This document shows, piece after piece, positions 47,396-59,964 of a stretch of 64,000 bases of DNA (position 1 is its first letter; each line of letters opens with the position of its first letter). A program made the translations under genes and the position numbers. The notes under the pieces are model-generated. The model did not search any database, was not told the origin of the DNA, and was given only the letters and a program-made list of their open reading frames with translations. This stretch comes from Thunnus maccoyii. Taxonomy: Eukaryota; Chordata; Actinopteri; Scombriformes; Scombridae. The stretch covers positions 13,447,001 through 13,511,000 of the forward strand of contig NC_056540.1 in assembly GCF_910596095.1 (NCBI RefSeq). The letters run 5' to 3'.

Positions 47396-50300
47396 TCTGG
47401 TGTTTTATTGTGGCCAAACGAATGTTCGTTTTTTTTTATCATGTTTGTGTGTTTGTCTGAATGTATTATAATAATGTATATAGTAATATAATGTATTGTA
47501 AACTAATGTAATGTATTATAAACTCACAAATCCTCATGCACTGTTATTTGTAATATGACTACATGACGATAATTTGTGGGTAAAATTTGAAGGTAAAATT
47601 ACAATAAATTATTTCCATAAAATTGTTGCTATGCTATTTTAACATACTAATGGCTATGTGTTTTTGTTTCCTCACCATTTATCAAATATATTCAATGAAA
47701 CATATTCACATTAACATTTACAGATCGCTGCTCAACATTAGTTACTTGATTGCTCTGTAACTCTATATAATCTGCAACATAATCTAAAAACATCATGGAA
47801 TAGAGTAAGTTAATAAGGAACCGCATAAAGCTGTGTCAATGATAATTATAATCAAACTTATAATAATAATCAAATAATAAATAATCATAATTTCGAGCAA
47901 TAAACTTCACAGAACAGATAAATGGAAAATAGAATTTTGGAGTGAAGCACGTCATTTACAAAACACCTTTCTGATACTGATAAGCACTGAGGACAGTAAA
48001 ATAATTGCATGAAAACACATTTTTATGCATATAATTTAATACTTACATAAAAAAAAAACAAATTACATCCAACATTTAATTTCATGCAAACGCAACAGCC
48101 ATCAAGCAGTTTTGCAAAGAAGAGCCTAGTTGAAAAAGAGTGATATTTTAACACATATTAAGACACATAGTACGAACCATAGAAGCTTTCAATTACTATG
48201 ATTGTAAAATGCCAGTTGACCAACTGCTAGTTGCCTCAGATGACCGGAAATCAAATCTCTTATTAACTTTCAAGTACAACAAGCTGTTTCCTCACTGTGA
48301 TACGAGTTGCAGACCTACATCAATAATTTCATTACAGAAAACATGATAAAATGTCCATCATTTGTTACCACTCAGTGTCTGAATATCACCTTTTGCTAGA
48401 CTTTCTAAACTAATAATGCTCATATAATGATGAACAGGACATGAGAAAAACACAAAAACCCCACAATTAATCTCACAGTCAGCTGTTACAGGCCTTATTT
48501 ATGTTCTCTCTTCTTTTCTAATAAAACCCTGTGACGATGCTTATTCAGTTTATACTCAAAGGAATATTTGAACTTCTAACCCTTTCAAATTGTTAAGATT
48601 AATTATTATCAATTAACAATCTGCCCTTCCTCATCTTGGATAAAAAAAATATACATCTTATCTTTATCTCGCAGTCCAATGCTGACACTTCACATACTGC
48701 CCCCTGAAAAAAAATTTATTATGTTGATTAGGATTAAGGTTACTGATTAGGTCAGAGGGCAGGAAAAAAGTGTTACACACTCTGGCTCTCTATATATTTC
48801 CTTTTTATTTAATAAATAAATCAATTTTATGAATAAAAGAGAAATGCATATGGATCCAGAGTGTGCAACACCTTTTTCCTGCTCTCCAGTGATCTGCACC
48901 TCACTACAACCCTTGGTGTACGTTACTTATCCACTATATATTAATTTGGTCAGGTCAATATTATAACACCATGTTTCATAATGGCCACAATGCAGGTGTC
49001 AGTGCATCTGTAGAGATTCCCCTCAATGTCAGATGAGGAATCTAATTTCAGGTAATCCATTTCACGGCTGTTCATTTCATTCTCTGAACAGGAGAGATCG
49101 ATGCTGTAGTGATTCTGAGCATAGATGATTGCTAAACTCTGTAATATTCAGAAACTGACTTTAAAGGTGGACTCTATGATTTTACATATCAACATCCACA
49201 GTATTTACACATCTTGGGGAGCACTACTACATCTGTGAAAAAAAGTTTTATAAGGCTTTTTGTGGCTCCAGAGGAAACTTCCCAATATCTGATATTTTGC
49301 CTCAAATGATGTCACTCACTTCTGCTTTGATTTTGAATCCTTTTTGTTTGTGTATTTGTTTGTTTTTGGTGTTTTTTTGGTCCATCGTGAATCCAACGTT
49401 GTTATAGTGGTGCAATGCTACATCGGTTTACTCTTTAGGTGGTGGGAAAGAAGTTGATCAGTGATGATTCATGTGTAAGGACTGCAACCAGCACCTGGTC
49501 AACTGACATTTTACAACAATTTAGTGAGAATTAAGGTTACATGATCTGTGGAGATGCAGGAAACAGGTGAGTGTCCCATTGCTGTGCGCCATTTTGTGTT
49601 ACTGGATAGGTGATAATCAACATTAATGTGAATAAGGAAGTGTTTGTCAGAAGAAACACAGTAATAAAACCTTTCCTTATCGCCTTTTGCAGAAAGCTAT
49701 TAGTCAGTAAACACTGTAATACATCTGTTTTTCTGCAAATCCTTCCTGCCTCTTAATGTAATTGATGTGACCTGATAAATAAATAAACTATTAACAGAAA
49801 TCAGGCTGAAGAACTTCGGGCTACACAGACCAATGCAGAGTTTTCAGAAACTTGTTATTTCCTCTTTTGCGGAGTAGTTGAGTAAACAGGCTGTCTGGAC
49901 TAAAGACTACAGTGTTTCTTCTGCACACACTGTCAACCACAGTGACTAACAAACAACCTGTGGAGCAGAGTGAAAGGACATCCGCACCCAGGACCTCCGA
50001 CTCACATCTCACAGCAGTGCTTTTGTCAGACTGTGTTTGGGTGTTTCTGTGTAAATGTGTGAGCATTTGAAAAGCATTTATAAATATTTCAGTGTATTTT
50101 GAATGGTCTACCAGTGCTAAGGGATTTCACTGCCACCACAGCATCATTGAGCATCTTGTTTACTGCATTTCTACATCCAAACAGAGAGGAGTCACGAGAG
50201 TGTGTGTGGTCAGATATGCCTGTACTGTACATCCCTTCAAGAAGTGCAGGAAAAATAACACTTAAAATAACTAAAAATGTTGATGATGCTGTTCTTTCTT

Positions 50301-51483
50301 AGTACTATATCTGTCATTTGTGTCATAATGAAACTAGGGCAATGGTTAATATGTCACCATAATAATGATTCATTGTTCCAAAGTTTATTGAACAGTTTTA
50401 AAAGCTCTTTCGTTCTGAGTGTTTCCTGTTAATGAGTTACTCTATAAGCATCAGTTTCCTTATTTCATGACAAGACTAAAAATTTATCCTTAAAAATGGG
50501 GAAATCCCATGGATGTGTTGTTTTGGTTGACTTACTTTCAAAGTGACGTATCAGAAAAATGATCTATTCCAGTAACAAGAAGGAAAACCAAAAAATGTTT
50601 CCTTATATGTTTCCTTATGGGTGGCTCCATTTATGAGATGCTTTCAGGGAGGTACTCCAATTACGACAAGGGTTTTGATTATTTTACAAAGAAGAAAATA
50701 TCACTGATATTTCTTTATCTTTACATTTATCAAGGTGATAAGATAAGTCTGGAAAACAATCTTTCTTACTATGACACATAGGACCTTGTGCCAGAACCAC
50801 TCATACAAACAGATCTTAAGATGCACGTACGAGTGATTTAAGAACATTTGTTGTTAGGTATCAACGAAATTGATGAGTGGTCCAGTGTCGTACATGTGAT
50901 CAATAAATCATATCTGCCTTTCTTCACTGGGTAGAAACACTTGTTTGACTTACAATTATAATGCACTAATCTGAATTAATTTGGAGTTTGAATATGATAC
51001 TGAAATTAATTCATTTTCATCATTTACTAAAAGGTTTTTTAGATTTTATCATTTTTATTGGCATATTTTGCTGCAGCAACTTCTACATTTCAGTAGCTGT
51101 TGCTAAACTTCTCTCATTCTGACAGCTGCCTCTGTGTCTCTGCAGGTCTCTGTCCAGTATCATCTTGTTGTAGATAACAGTGTAACATCATCTGTAGACT
51201 TTAATATTCTCTCCTCTAATATCTCTGTGACTGTCACATGACCACCTCCCATCACAGACCACTTTGCTTTAGAAATATGTTTTTTAGCATCTAATTTCAT
51301 GTCAAATCATTCCCTCTTTTTTTCTGTCACAGTGCAGAGCTGCTCTGATTAAGCGTTAGCTGGATTCATATTTCCTGATTATTTTAGGTATCCTACTGCT
51401 GACACTCCTAAATTTTTAATATATTATGTATTGTCTACTGAGAGGGGGACTTGAAGTTGTGCAGTGTTTTTACTCTTTGGGAA

Positions 51484-51569
51484 TTTTTTTGTGAGTGAAA
51501 CTTGCCCACAAACAGAGAGCCAATGTTGATTATGCTGATGATCACATCTCACGAACACCACATCCACAA
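51484..51569. repeat. Source segment of a duplicated 86-bp patch
   Basis: It is repeated almost exactly at 52666-52751 in the same orientation (offset 1182), with a single visible base difference in GCCCACAAACAG versus GCCCAAAAACAG. Confidence 0.85.
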
Positions 51570-51895
51570 GAACAGGTGACTGTTCATGATTCATCAGGCT
51601 GAAACCAATGATTTACAACAAGTCCAGGAAGTTAAGAGAGTATGTTGAATCTGACTTTGAACACTTGTACAAGCAAACCTCACAGAAAAAAGTCAAAGTG
51701 CACGAAGCCCAATTTTTGGATCAAATTTAGAAATTAAATGACGATTATTTGATGATTTCTGTTATTAAAACAATGATATGGCACAGTATATTGTAGCCTA
51801 CATTTTCTATTAAGTACAGAAAGTAATTAGACATTTTGGCAATATATTGTTTTCTTGATAATTTGGTTCAATGTTTTTTTTTTATTGTTTGCAGT

Positions 51896-51945
51896 GTATA
51901 TATCTATATCTATATCTATATATGTATCTATCTATATATATAATT
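51896..51945. repeat. TATC/TATATC microsatellite
   Basis: An irregular run of TATCTA units followed by a TA stretch. Confidence 0.9.
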
Positions 51946-52408
51946 ATATGTTTATATACAACTGTACATGTTTAACATTGCAAACCCCATTCAGCACACA
52001 TGATCTTTTCAATAACACGTTACATACATCAGTGTATAGATATGCATACCTACATAAAAACATATATCCACACATACATAGGCGCCTGAGCAATGGTACA
52101 AGTGGAGCAAACGCATCCCCATTATTCAATCAGGGGGAGTAAATTTACGGTTTTGCTACCCCACTTTTTGTCTTTTTAAAAATAAACTTATTATCTAACA
52201 GTCCCCGCAATCAAGTGATTATATTTAAGCTGCCTATATCAATGATCATTTTTCTATTTTCAGCAACTGACAAAAACAAGTAATAAAAAAATCGGATGTT
52301 TTCAGACCACCATTTGAATTGGTTCAGTCCAACCCATCACAGCGCAAAAGTATCTGAATTAACATCAGTCAGATGTCCAGCAGTGGAAAGTAACTTGCTT
52401 ACACTTTG

Positions 52409-53007
52409 CAAAATACCCTGATTTCATTTCAGTTTCAGTCTGACTTAAGATGGAATTATTTTATAAGATGACGCATTGCTCCATGTAATGATCTCTCATC
52501 CGGCTATTCTGCACTGTGCTTTTATTGTTTGTCTTTGTTTAACCTTGAAGATGCAACCTACTGACATTTTAGGTTACATAATGTTTTTATGAATAAAATT
52601 TCAAATATAATCATTTCCTGTCCTCATCCACCTAATTATATACTGTTCTTGATGCATTCCTGGTTTTTTTTTGTGAGTGAAACTTGCCCAAAAACAGAGA
52701 GCCAATGTTGATTATGCTGATGATCACATCTCACGAACACCACATCCACAAAATACCCTGATTTCATTTCAGTTTCAGTCTGACTTAAGATGGAATTATT
52801 TTATAAGATGACGCATTGCTCCATGTAATGATCTCTCATCCGGCTATTCTGCACTGTGCTTTTATTGTTTGTCTTTGTTTAACCTTGAAGATGCAACCTA
52901 CTGACATTTTAGGTTACATAATGTTTTTATGAATAAAATTTCAAATATAATCATTTCCTGTCCTCATCCACCTAATTATATACTGTTCTTGATGCATTCC
53001 TGGTTTT
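52409..53007. repeat. Near-perfect direct duplication (259-bp units) joined by the 86-bp patch
   Basis: Unit 1 (52409-52667) and unit 2 (52749-53007) are essentially identical at offset 340. The 80-odd bases between them are a copy of 51484-51569. The junctions sit at a T run and at CCACAAAATA, consistent with template switching during replication. Confidence 0.9.
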
Positions 53008-54488
53008 CATAGCACCCTCAATCTAACTAATCTAGACTAGTGCAGGTGGCTGTTTCTTGACTTAATCCAAGAGGTTAGATGATGTAGAAATGCAGGAAAT
53101 TTGTTTTAAATCACAATTTTTTTTCTGGAGAAGGACCCACAGACCCCCTTCCCAAATTATGTATCTTTCCAAGTTTGCGCCCCCATATTAATACATAACC
53201 AGGCGCCTTTTCACACATATTATACATACTCACATCATATACACATACACAGACATACAGTATACATATAGGACAGCTATGTGATGTCTATTGATTGTTG
53301 AAAGTTATTGTATCTTCATAAGACTGTATGCAAGGAAATTCCAGTGTTGCTCAGCTTTGTTGGCACACCTCTCACCGTGGTAGTCTACACAATTCAACAA
53401 ACAAAAGAGGAGAGGTGATGTATGTGGAGTAATTTAATACACAGCACAATAGCCCTGAAAATGCAATTCTTCTGGAAAAAAAAGCCCCAAAACTGAGCTT
53501 TTTGAAAAGAGCAAATGTATTTACAGAATTTCCACACTTGTATAATCATATCACTTACAACAAAATGTATCCAAAACATCTTAAAAAAAGAGACAAACTG
53601 AGTCGGACCTGTCTTTCTGCAGCACCAAGTGTGAAGCCTGGCTTACAGTAAAATAAACATAAAACATAATACCATAATGAGCATGTTGACATTGGAAATG
53701 AATAAAAAGGGACTAATGTCAGCTTTCAGAATTCATATAACAGAGCTTGCACATAAAGTTAGTGAAAACAGTGCCATTTTGTTGACTTACGCAATTAAAA
53801 AAGAAATACAAATCTGCATGCAATTGTCTTTTATCAATTTATCATGTTATGTCTTGGCACATTTTGAGTAAAACCTTGTATGTACTAGACATTATGGGTT
53901 GTTTTTTTTTGCTATGTGGCACGTGCAGTGCACCATGTCATTAGGTTTCTGTTATCTTGTAATGTCATATCCATACATGCAATTAGTGCAAGTAAGATTT
54001 TATTGGATTGGACCCATCAATTATTGCGTAAATAGAAAGAATGCAGCTGTTTGTGCGTACTATTGCACTTCAGACTATGTACTACACTCTGCCCTTATTT
54101 TCTTATTTGTAACATAGTATAAAAAATAATCTTTTTCATTAATGTTGAACTAGGTGTGCCCCATCAGTCATAAAAAAATATTTCTTCATTCTACTTCAAA
54201 ACACATGGATATCATAATATTAACACTGTGATCTCAACAATCCCAGTTTAGTTCCAGTCTGGGACCTGTGTTGCATGTTGCATTCCCCCAAAACGTATCC
54301 CTTGTTTCCTGTCACCTCTCAATTGTCCACTGTTGAATAAAGGCAGTAATACCCTAAGAAATATATATTTTTTAAAACTAAATATATTGAAACTTAGTGT
54401 ACCAGCTATATCATTATAATATTTTTAATTTAGGACACAAACGTTTCACAACATCAGTCAAATAAATGTATAAGTTTGAGTTTATAAG

Positions 54489-54494
54489 TTTATT
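54489..54494 (-). terminator. Candidate polyadenylation signal of transporter-YrdC copy 3
   Basis: AATAAA on the minus strand about 400 bp after the stop codon at 54901-54899. Confidence 0.4.
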
Positions 54495-54898
54495 TGCACA
54501 AAATTCAACAGTACAAGAATGCACAATGAGCTTAAATACATACAGGGCATATGTCCACACATATGTACATACGTTTTCTGACGCACCCTTAAAATTCAGA
54601 TAAGTGTGCAGTATAATTTAAATGTATAAATACATATTTACAGAATCATTAACCTTTTACAACAGTCATTCTATGAAGATTGTTCGATATTATTTGAAAC
54701 AAACTTAAATATCAAAGTTCTTGCAAAGATTCTTCATGTCAAATAAATTCTATGCTTAGCAGACATCCACTTTCACTCAATCTTATATTGTTCATAAAGT
54801 GTCCTTGAGATGGTGGAAGGAAAATACGGGAGCTGAAGAAGCTAATCTTATAGGGAACCAGGAGTGAAGAGGCTCTCTGAAGGAGAGAAATTGGCTCT

Positions 54899-57800
54899 CT
54901 AACATTCACCCATCATGTTTCTCACTCTGTCAAAGATCTGTCTGACTTTTACTGCAGGGACACAGCCTTCTCTCACAATGGTGATTGTCCCTGTGGAAAG
55001 AGGAAGACAGGTAAGAATTAGAAAGTGTCTGTTAAAGCAAAAACAGAGACAATCTGCTGGAAAAGATTCTGCATTGTACCTTCATCAATCCTCAGGCAGT
55101 TGACTATAGTGGAAGCAACAACTTCATTAGAATCCCCATCGCACAGAACCCCTTGGATCTTCTCTCCTAGTCGGCTGTGACAAAACAGATGGTCAGAATA
55201 TATTGTAATAAACTGATAAAGCACACATTTGTTACTCTGACACACTGAGATGAATCTTCTGTAAAAAGCAGTTTTCAAATCTCATGTCAATACAAAGTGT
55301 GTCAGTTAACAGGAGACATGTATGAGGACTTTGGTACAGTAGAGTTGTCAGAAAAGACTCTTACTTGACGACCATGCTGTGGTGGGTGCTGTCTGGCTCT
55401 CCACTGGGATTGGCTGAGGTAATGGCAAGGGGTCCAGTGATGTCACAAAGGTGGCCAGTCACAGTGTGGTCAGGGACACGGATCATGATGCTGTTGTTGG
55501 TACCAACACGGTCATAAGCTGGTCCCACTCCTACACAAGATGAATTAAAACATTTAAAACATGAGGTGACTGCCATCTTTTTATGCTAAGATAATGAAGT
55601 TAGAAGAAGAACAAAATTGCTGCTGTTTTGGCTAGTTTACCCAGTTTGAACAGCCAGTCTCCTTTGCTCACTATGCAGCTGATGCCTCCAGGATACACGT
55701 TCCTCATAAACTCCCAGAGCAGAGGACTGAAGGGAGGTTTGGCTGCCACCAGCTGCTCCACACTAGAAATGCAAATACAGATGGGCTTCTCCGCTGGTCT
55801 GTCCTACGGGTTATAAACAACAGGTTAATGACTTTCACATCATGCACAAAATGGTGACATTGGATTTAATTCACATGACACTTTTCATTCTTACTTTAAT
55901 GTTGTAGATTTTCTCTATTGCCTGAGGGTTCTTGCAGGATGCAGCCAGGGCATACACAGTGTCTGTGGGAATGCCACATACTCCGCCTTTCTCCAGCAGG
56001 CCAGCGATCTCCAGAAGACCACTGGTGAGTCGAGAGTTAGCCTCAGGACAGTGTAGCTCTGGAGCAGTCTCCTGCTTCATTTTCTCCTAAGACAGGCCAC
56101 AGAGGGAGGGAAAATACAAAAATATTTAGTTTACAGCGGATCACAATAGAATGAAAGAGGAAATACAATAAGAGTCTTTTGATTGGTTACCTTTAAGAAG
56201 GGAGGGCCCATAGGTAACACTCTCTGTGAGAAGATGCAGTTCAACATTGACGCCAGAGCTCCATATATACAAATTATAGAAAGCAGCACAAGCATGGCCA
56301 CTATGAAGAAAAAGTTGTCACAATGTTTTAATTCCAATGTGGATGTTTTTTAAAAATGTGCTTTGAATGAATCTTTGTCTATACTTACCTTCTAGCTGGT
56401 ATGGCAGTCGCTGAAGGGTGGAAAGCAGGAAACAGACTAGTACAACCTCCATGACTGCTGTTAGAAACAGCAAAACCAGGTTCCTATAGGCAGCTGACAT
56501 AAACAATGGAAAGGATTACAAATGGCTAAAAAAAAAAAACCAACATAAAATGATTATTCTGTTAAAAATAATATGATAAACCTTACCAATCACCATGAGG
56601 AAAGCATTAATGACCAGGAGAGCAATGGCTCCTGCTGTAAAACCGTAAGCAGCCTCTGTAGAAAACTGAAGCAGTTTACCTAGAAATTAAAAACTTGTGA
56701 TTAGAATTTTGTGTAAATCTGTCAGAAAGAAATCTGCATTGAACCACATGTTTGTACTCACATACCTGCAAACCTAAACCAGGTCCAGGTGGCCCATACT
56801 ACCACATAGATTGATGAGATTACTGATCCGAATCTGCCTGCTCCTGCGACTTGCAGCCGGCTGACATAGGCCTGGATGATAGCTCCAGAGATGAGGACCC
56901 AAGGGACAGTCAGATGAAGGAAGGAGGGGTTTGTGCTGGAAACAGCAGCCTGAATAGCCGAGAAAGCTGCAACCCCATTTGACAGGTAGAACAGGGCGTC
57001 TGAAGTGTGGTCCATTTGGAGCAACACCTCCTGGTCTCCCTGTTCAGATCTTCCACACGTCAAAGCCTTCTTCAGTTGGTGAGTGGAGACGGGCTGTGGT
57101 CCTACAGGGATGAGAGACTTCTCTGCTATAGTGTTGATGAGACGTGAGAAGGTACCATACAGGGAGGTTGCGCAGAAGAGAGAGCAAGCTACACCAAAGA
57201 AAATGTAGTATCCCTGGAGAGGGATCTGGGGGACTGTGGAGACTGTCAGCAGGACGAAGAGCATGTTGTGGATCAGCTCCAGGACATCGATGTTCAGGCT
57301 TCCACAACAGAGCACCAAGGCTGCCACCACAAAGAACCAGTCTCCCACCATCATTTCCCTCCCTGAGGTCACTTCACTGTCCTTCACAATCAGAGCAGAT
57401 GCCACAAACTCATCCCAAGCCTTGATCAGCCAATATGTGGCATGAAGACCAAACTTTGTAGTGTGGTAGCAATCTTGGCGCAAATGGGCATAGTAGCTGG
57501 AGAACAGCTGGGCGACTGAGACGATTGACACCCATGCAGCACCCAAGCCAAAGGACTTCATGTACCCAAAGCTGTAGAAGGCGAAGATGAAGGGTGCAAC
57601 AGTGTCACTGAAGAAACCCAATGCCATTGGCTCTGCATACTTTGTGTTTTTCTTCTTCTCTTGGCCAGTGCTCTGGGTGCTTGCTGAGTTGGTGGTACCA
57701 AGCAACAGAACATTGAAGAGGGGTGTCCCGAAGCCTTTGAGGGCCAGACGCTGAGTCAGACCTTTGACAAGCAGTGCAGCTGAACCGTAGATGGCGAAGA

Positions 57801-58488
57801 TCAGAATGAGCAACTCGAGAATCCCAGAGACCACCAGAGCCCAAGAACCTGCCATCAGAACCACTGCTTCAAAAACTAAAGTGGCTGTGATTGCCCCAAA
57901 AACAAAAGGCATGATGTAGTTGACTGTGGCAGAGCAAAAGGCGAGGAGAAAGGACAGAAGGATATAGGGGACGAGACCAGCAACAGCTGACTCTTTAATG
58001 GACAGACATAAATAGCAAACTGGGGTCTCTGTGGTGTCATTCAGCAGCATGTTGCTTGATACGTTAGTTTCTGTTGTGGGAGTTTCAGCTACTGCACCAA
58101 AGTAAATCCGAGTGGCACCATAACTGCCCCAAAGAGCAGCATAGCCAATGAAGGCAGTGCCACTCAGATGATCGTATTTTCGGAAGGAAAGCAGGCCAGC
58201 CAACAGTTGGCATATACCACCAATCAGGATGAGATGAACACCTGAATAAAACATAAAATTAAAATTACTAAGACAAGTTTACACTTTTTTATTATATTAT
58301 ATTATTAAAGCAGATTATCTACAAGTTTTACCTGCAAGTATGTTCTCCACCCCTTGCGGTGCGATGCCAGTGTGTGCTGTACTGAAGTTCTGTAGAAGTA
58401 CAAGGAATGCACTGATCCCATTGGATAACATGCCTAAAACTCCCGGCTCGCCATAGAAACTGGCCGGAAAGCCATCTAATGTAGTCAT
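54899..58488 (-). CDS. Transporter-YrdC fusion, copy 3 (three SatP-like modules + YrdC domain), 882 aa
   Basis: Ten coding exons: 58488-58332, 58241-56766, 56679-56587, 56493-56389, 56300-56191, 56086-55895, 55803-55641, 55530-55365, 55174-55080, 54990-54899. A noncoding exon ends at 59522. I chose the ATG at 58488 because the upstream exon has no in-frame ATG and has a stop. Residues 14-645 hold three SatP-like modules starting near 14, 255 and 466. Module 1 has EPGVLGML, GGICQLLAGLLSFRK and SGTAFIGYAALW; compare SatP NPAPLGLMG, GGIAQIFAGLLEYKK, LTAFTSYGSFW. Module 2 has EPMALGFFSDTVAPF; module 3 has PWVLISGAIIQ. The YrdC domain (about 665-850) keeps the full KRSN tetrad: Lys-Asp-Arg in YNIKDRPAEKP, and Ser/Asn in TSANPSGE. 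It is head-to-head with ACOD1, the likely partner for its role. Confidence 0.85.
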
Positions 58489-59757
58489 AGTCTCTATGTT
58501 GTCAAAAAGCACTTTTGCTGAAAAAAAAAATCAACAAAGGATGTAATTTAACAAATGACACAAACAACTTATCTATGAATATATATGCTTGGTACATTTT
58601 CCATTATGGATAAATTGCAATACCAAATACATATATCACCAAAAAGACTAATTCAGAATCATCTTGATTGATTTATTACAGCACATTTACCAAGGTAAAA
58701 AAGTATTATAAGTATCACTATGTTGCAAAAATATGAATGCAAGTTAAGTGGACAGAGACATGTTGTTTGTGGTTGGAAAGAACAATTTGGTTTTCTTAGT
58801 GGCTAGTGAATGATAAATACTCTAATCAGTGCATTTTACAAAAACACCATAGAACAAATCTGAAGCTAAATTAAAAACAAAGTAGATATGATAACACATT
58901 TAGGAATGTAAATGTGAACCACAGATAAAAAAAATTAGACTGCTGGTCCTATGAACTAAATTAGATGTTATTAATGGATATATGGATATATATTCAAGTG
59001 AAAGTCAGAAAAGTTAAAAAGTTGGAAAACTCTCCATCAGGCTCGTTTTTGTCTTATCTCCTGAAACACCCCCATAAACCTGAGAGTCTCTGGCCCTGCC
59101 CACTCATAAGTAGGGTAACTCATTGTTGTAGTGTAACAGCAGCAAGAGACACAGAAGAGTAGCTATATTCAACGTTCCTGCTCTAATGACTATAGTTAAT
59201 ATAAGTTACTATAAGTTAATATATAGTTAATATAGTTACTATAAGTTGGTATCGCATAAGTAAACATTTTATCCATAACTGACATATTGATATATGCACA
59301 AAAGACAAGCGCAGCATACTAAGGTACTGTCAGATACACTTTTTAAAGAGTTGGGATTTTGGTATTCTCTAATAATTTTATTCTGCAATAGAACATCTTT
59401 CCTGTAACTGCAATTATTTAGACAATGTTTAAAAAAACTTGTTATTTTTCACTGTTCATTATGTTGCATTTTGAAGCCTACATACAAAACACAATCAATA
59501 ACACTGGAAATAAGGTCTTACCTGGTGAAGCTCTTCGGAGAAATGAAGTGTGGAGTTGTTCTGGAGTGTGGATGAAAGGTCATAAATAAGACTCTGTGTG
59601 TAGGAGGAGTTCATGAAACTTCCCCCACACTCACCTACAATCTGCAACGTGAGAGATGACATCATTGACTTACTTACAATAATAAAACTTCACTATTTCT
59701 TCCTCCTTTTTTGAGGGTGGGGATGTTTGTTGTGACGACGATGTAAGCCAACTACAT

Positions 59758-59766
59758 GGAAATTCC
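59758..59766. promoter_or_regulatory. kB-like site in the shared promoter
   Basis: GGAAATTCC is made of two inverted GGAA half-sites and lies about 90 bp upstream of the ACOD1 TATA box. Chance occurrence is possible. Confidence 0.35.
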
Positions 59767-59853
59767 TCCTTTGAGGAAACTCATTAGGGTTTTGTTATGG
59801 ATAAGCCTGCCCTTCCTTGTTTCTTCCCAGTCAATATCAATAGCCATTGTAAC

Positions 59854-59860
59854 TATATAA
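59854..59860 (+). promoter_or_regulatory. TATA box of ACOD1
   Basis: TATATAA about 105 bp before the ATG. It is conserved in the mirrored pseudogene (18091-18097). Confidence 0.65.
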
Positions 59861-59964
59861 GGCAGGTACAACTCAAACCCAACATCAGTATCCATCTGCT
59901 GACTGCAATCCTGCTGTATCAAAGAGAGAGAAAAGAGAAAAACAACTTGAGAAAAACTGCAGCC

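Larger units (their letters stand above)
40199..47417. repeat. Inner inverted repeat, right arm
   Basis: Reverse complement of 30540-37553. ES1 exons and introns and transporter exons 2-8 are nearly identical between arms. The promoters and first exons, and the 3' end of the last transporter exon, are clearly more different. Confidence 0.92.
47418..54480. other. Gene-poor interval between copy 2 and copy 3
   Basis: No supported gene. It contains A/T-rich DNA, a MITE-like block near 49.15-49.33 kb, a TATC-type microsatellite at 51.9 kb and a patchwork duplication at 51.48-53.01 kb. Copy 3's likely 3' UTR lies at the far end. Confidence 0.5.
59522..59964. promoter_or_regulatory. Divergent promoter between transporter-YrdC copy 3 and ACOD1
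   Basis: About 0.4 kb separates the copy 3 noncoding first exon (minus, donor at 59522/59521) from the ACOD1 ATG. It contains a TATA box for ACOD1 (59854-59860) and a symmetric kB-like site GGAAATTCC (59758-59766). Mammalian Acod1 is strongly NF-kB and interferon induced; that this site works is inference. Confidence 0.55.

Noticed and set aside
30540-47417. Inverted arms as an assembly artefact (two haplotypes joined head to head)
   Set aside because: The arms differ strongly in promoters, first exons and the last transporter exon, have distinct outer flanks, and the outer gene pair is pseudogenised on one side only. Not fully excluded without read data.
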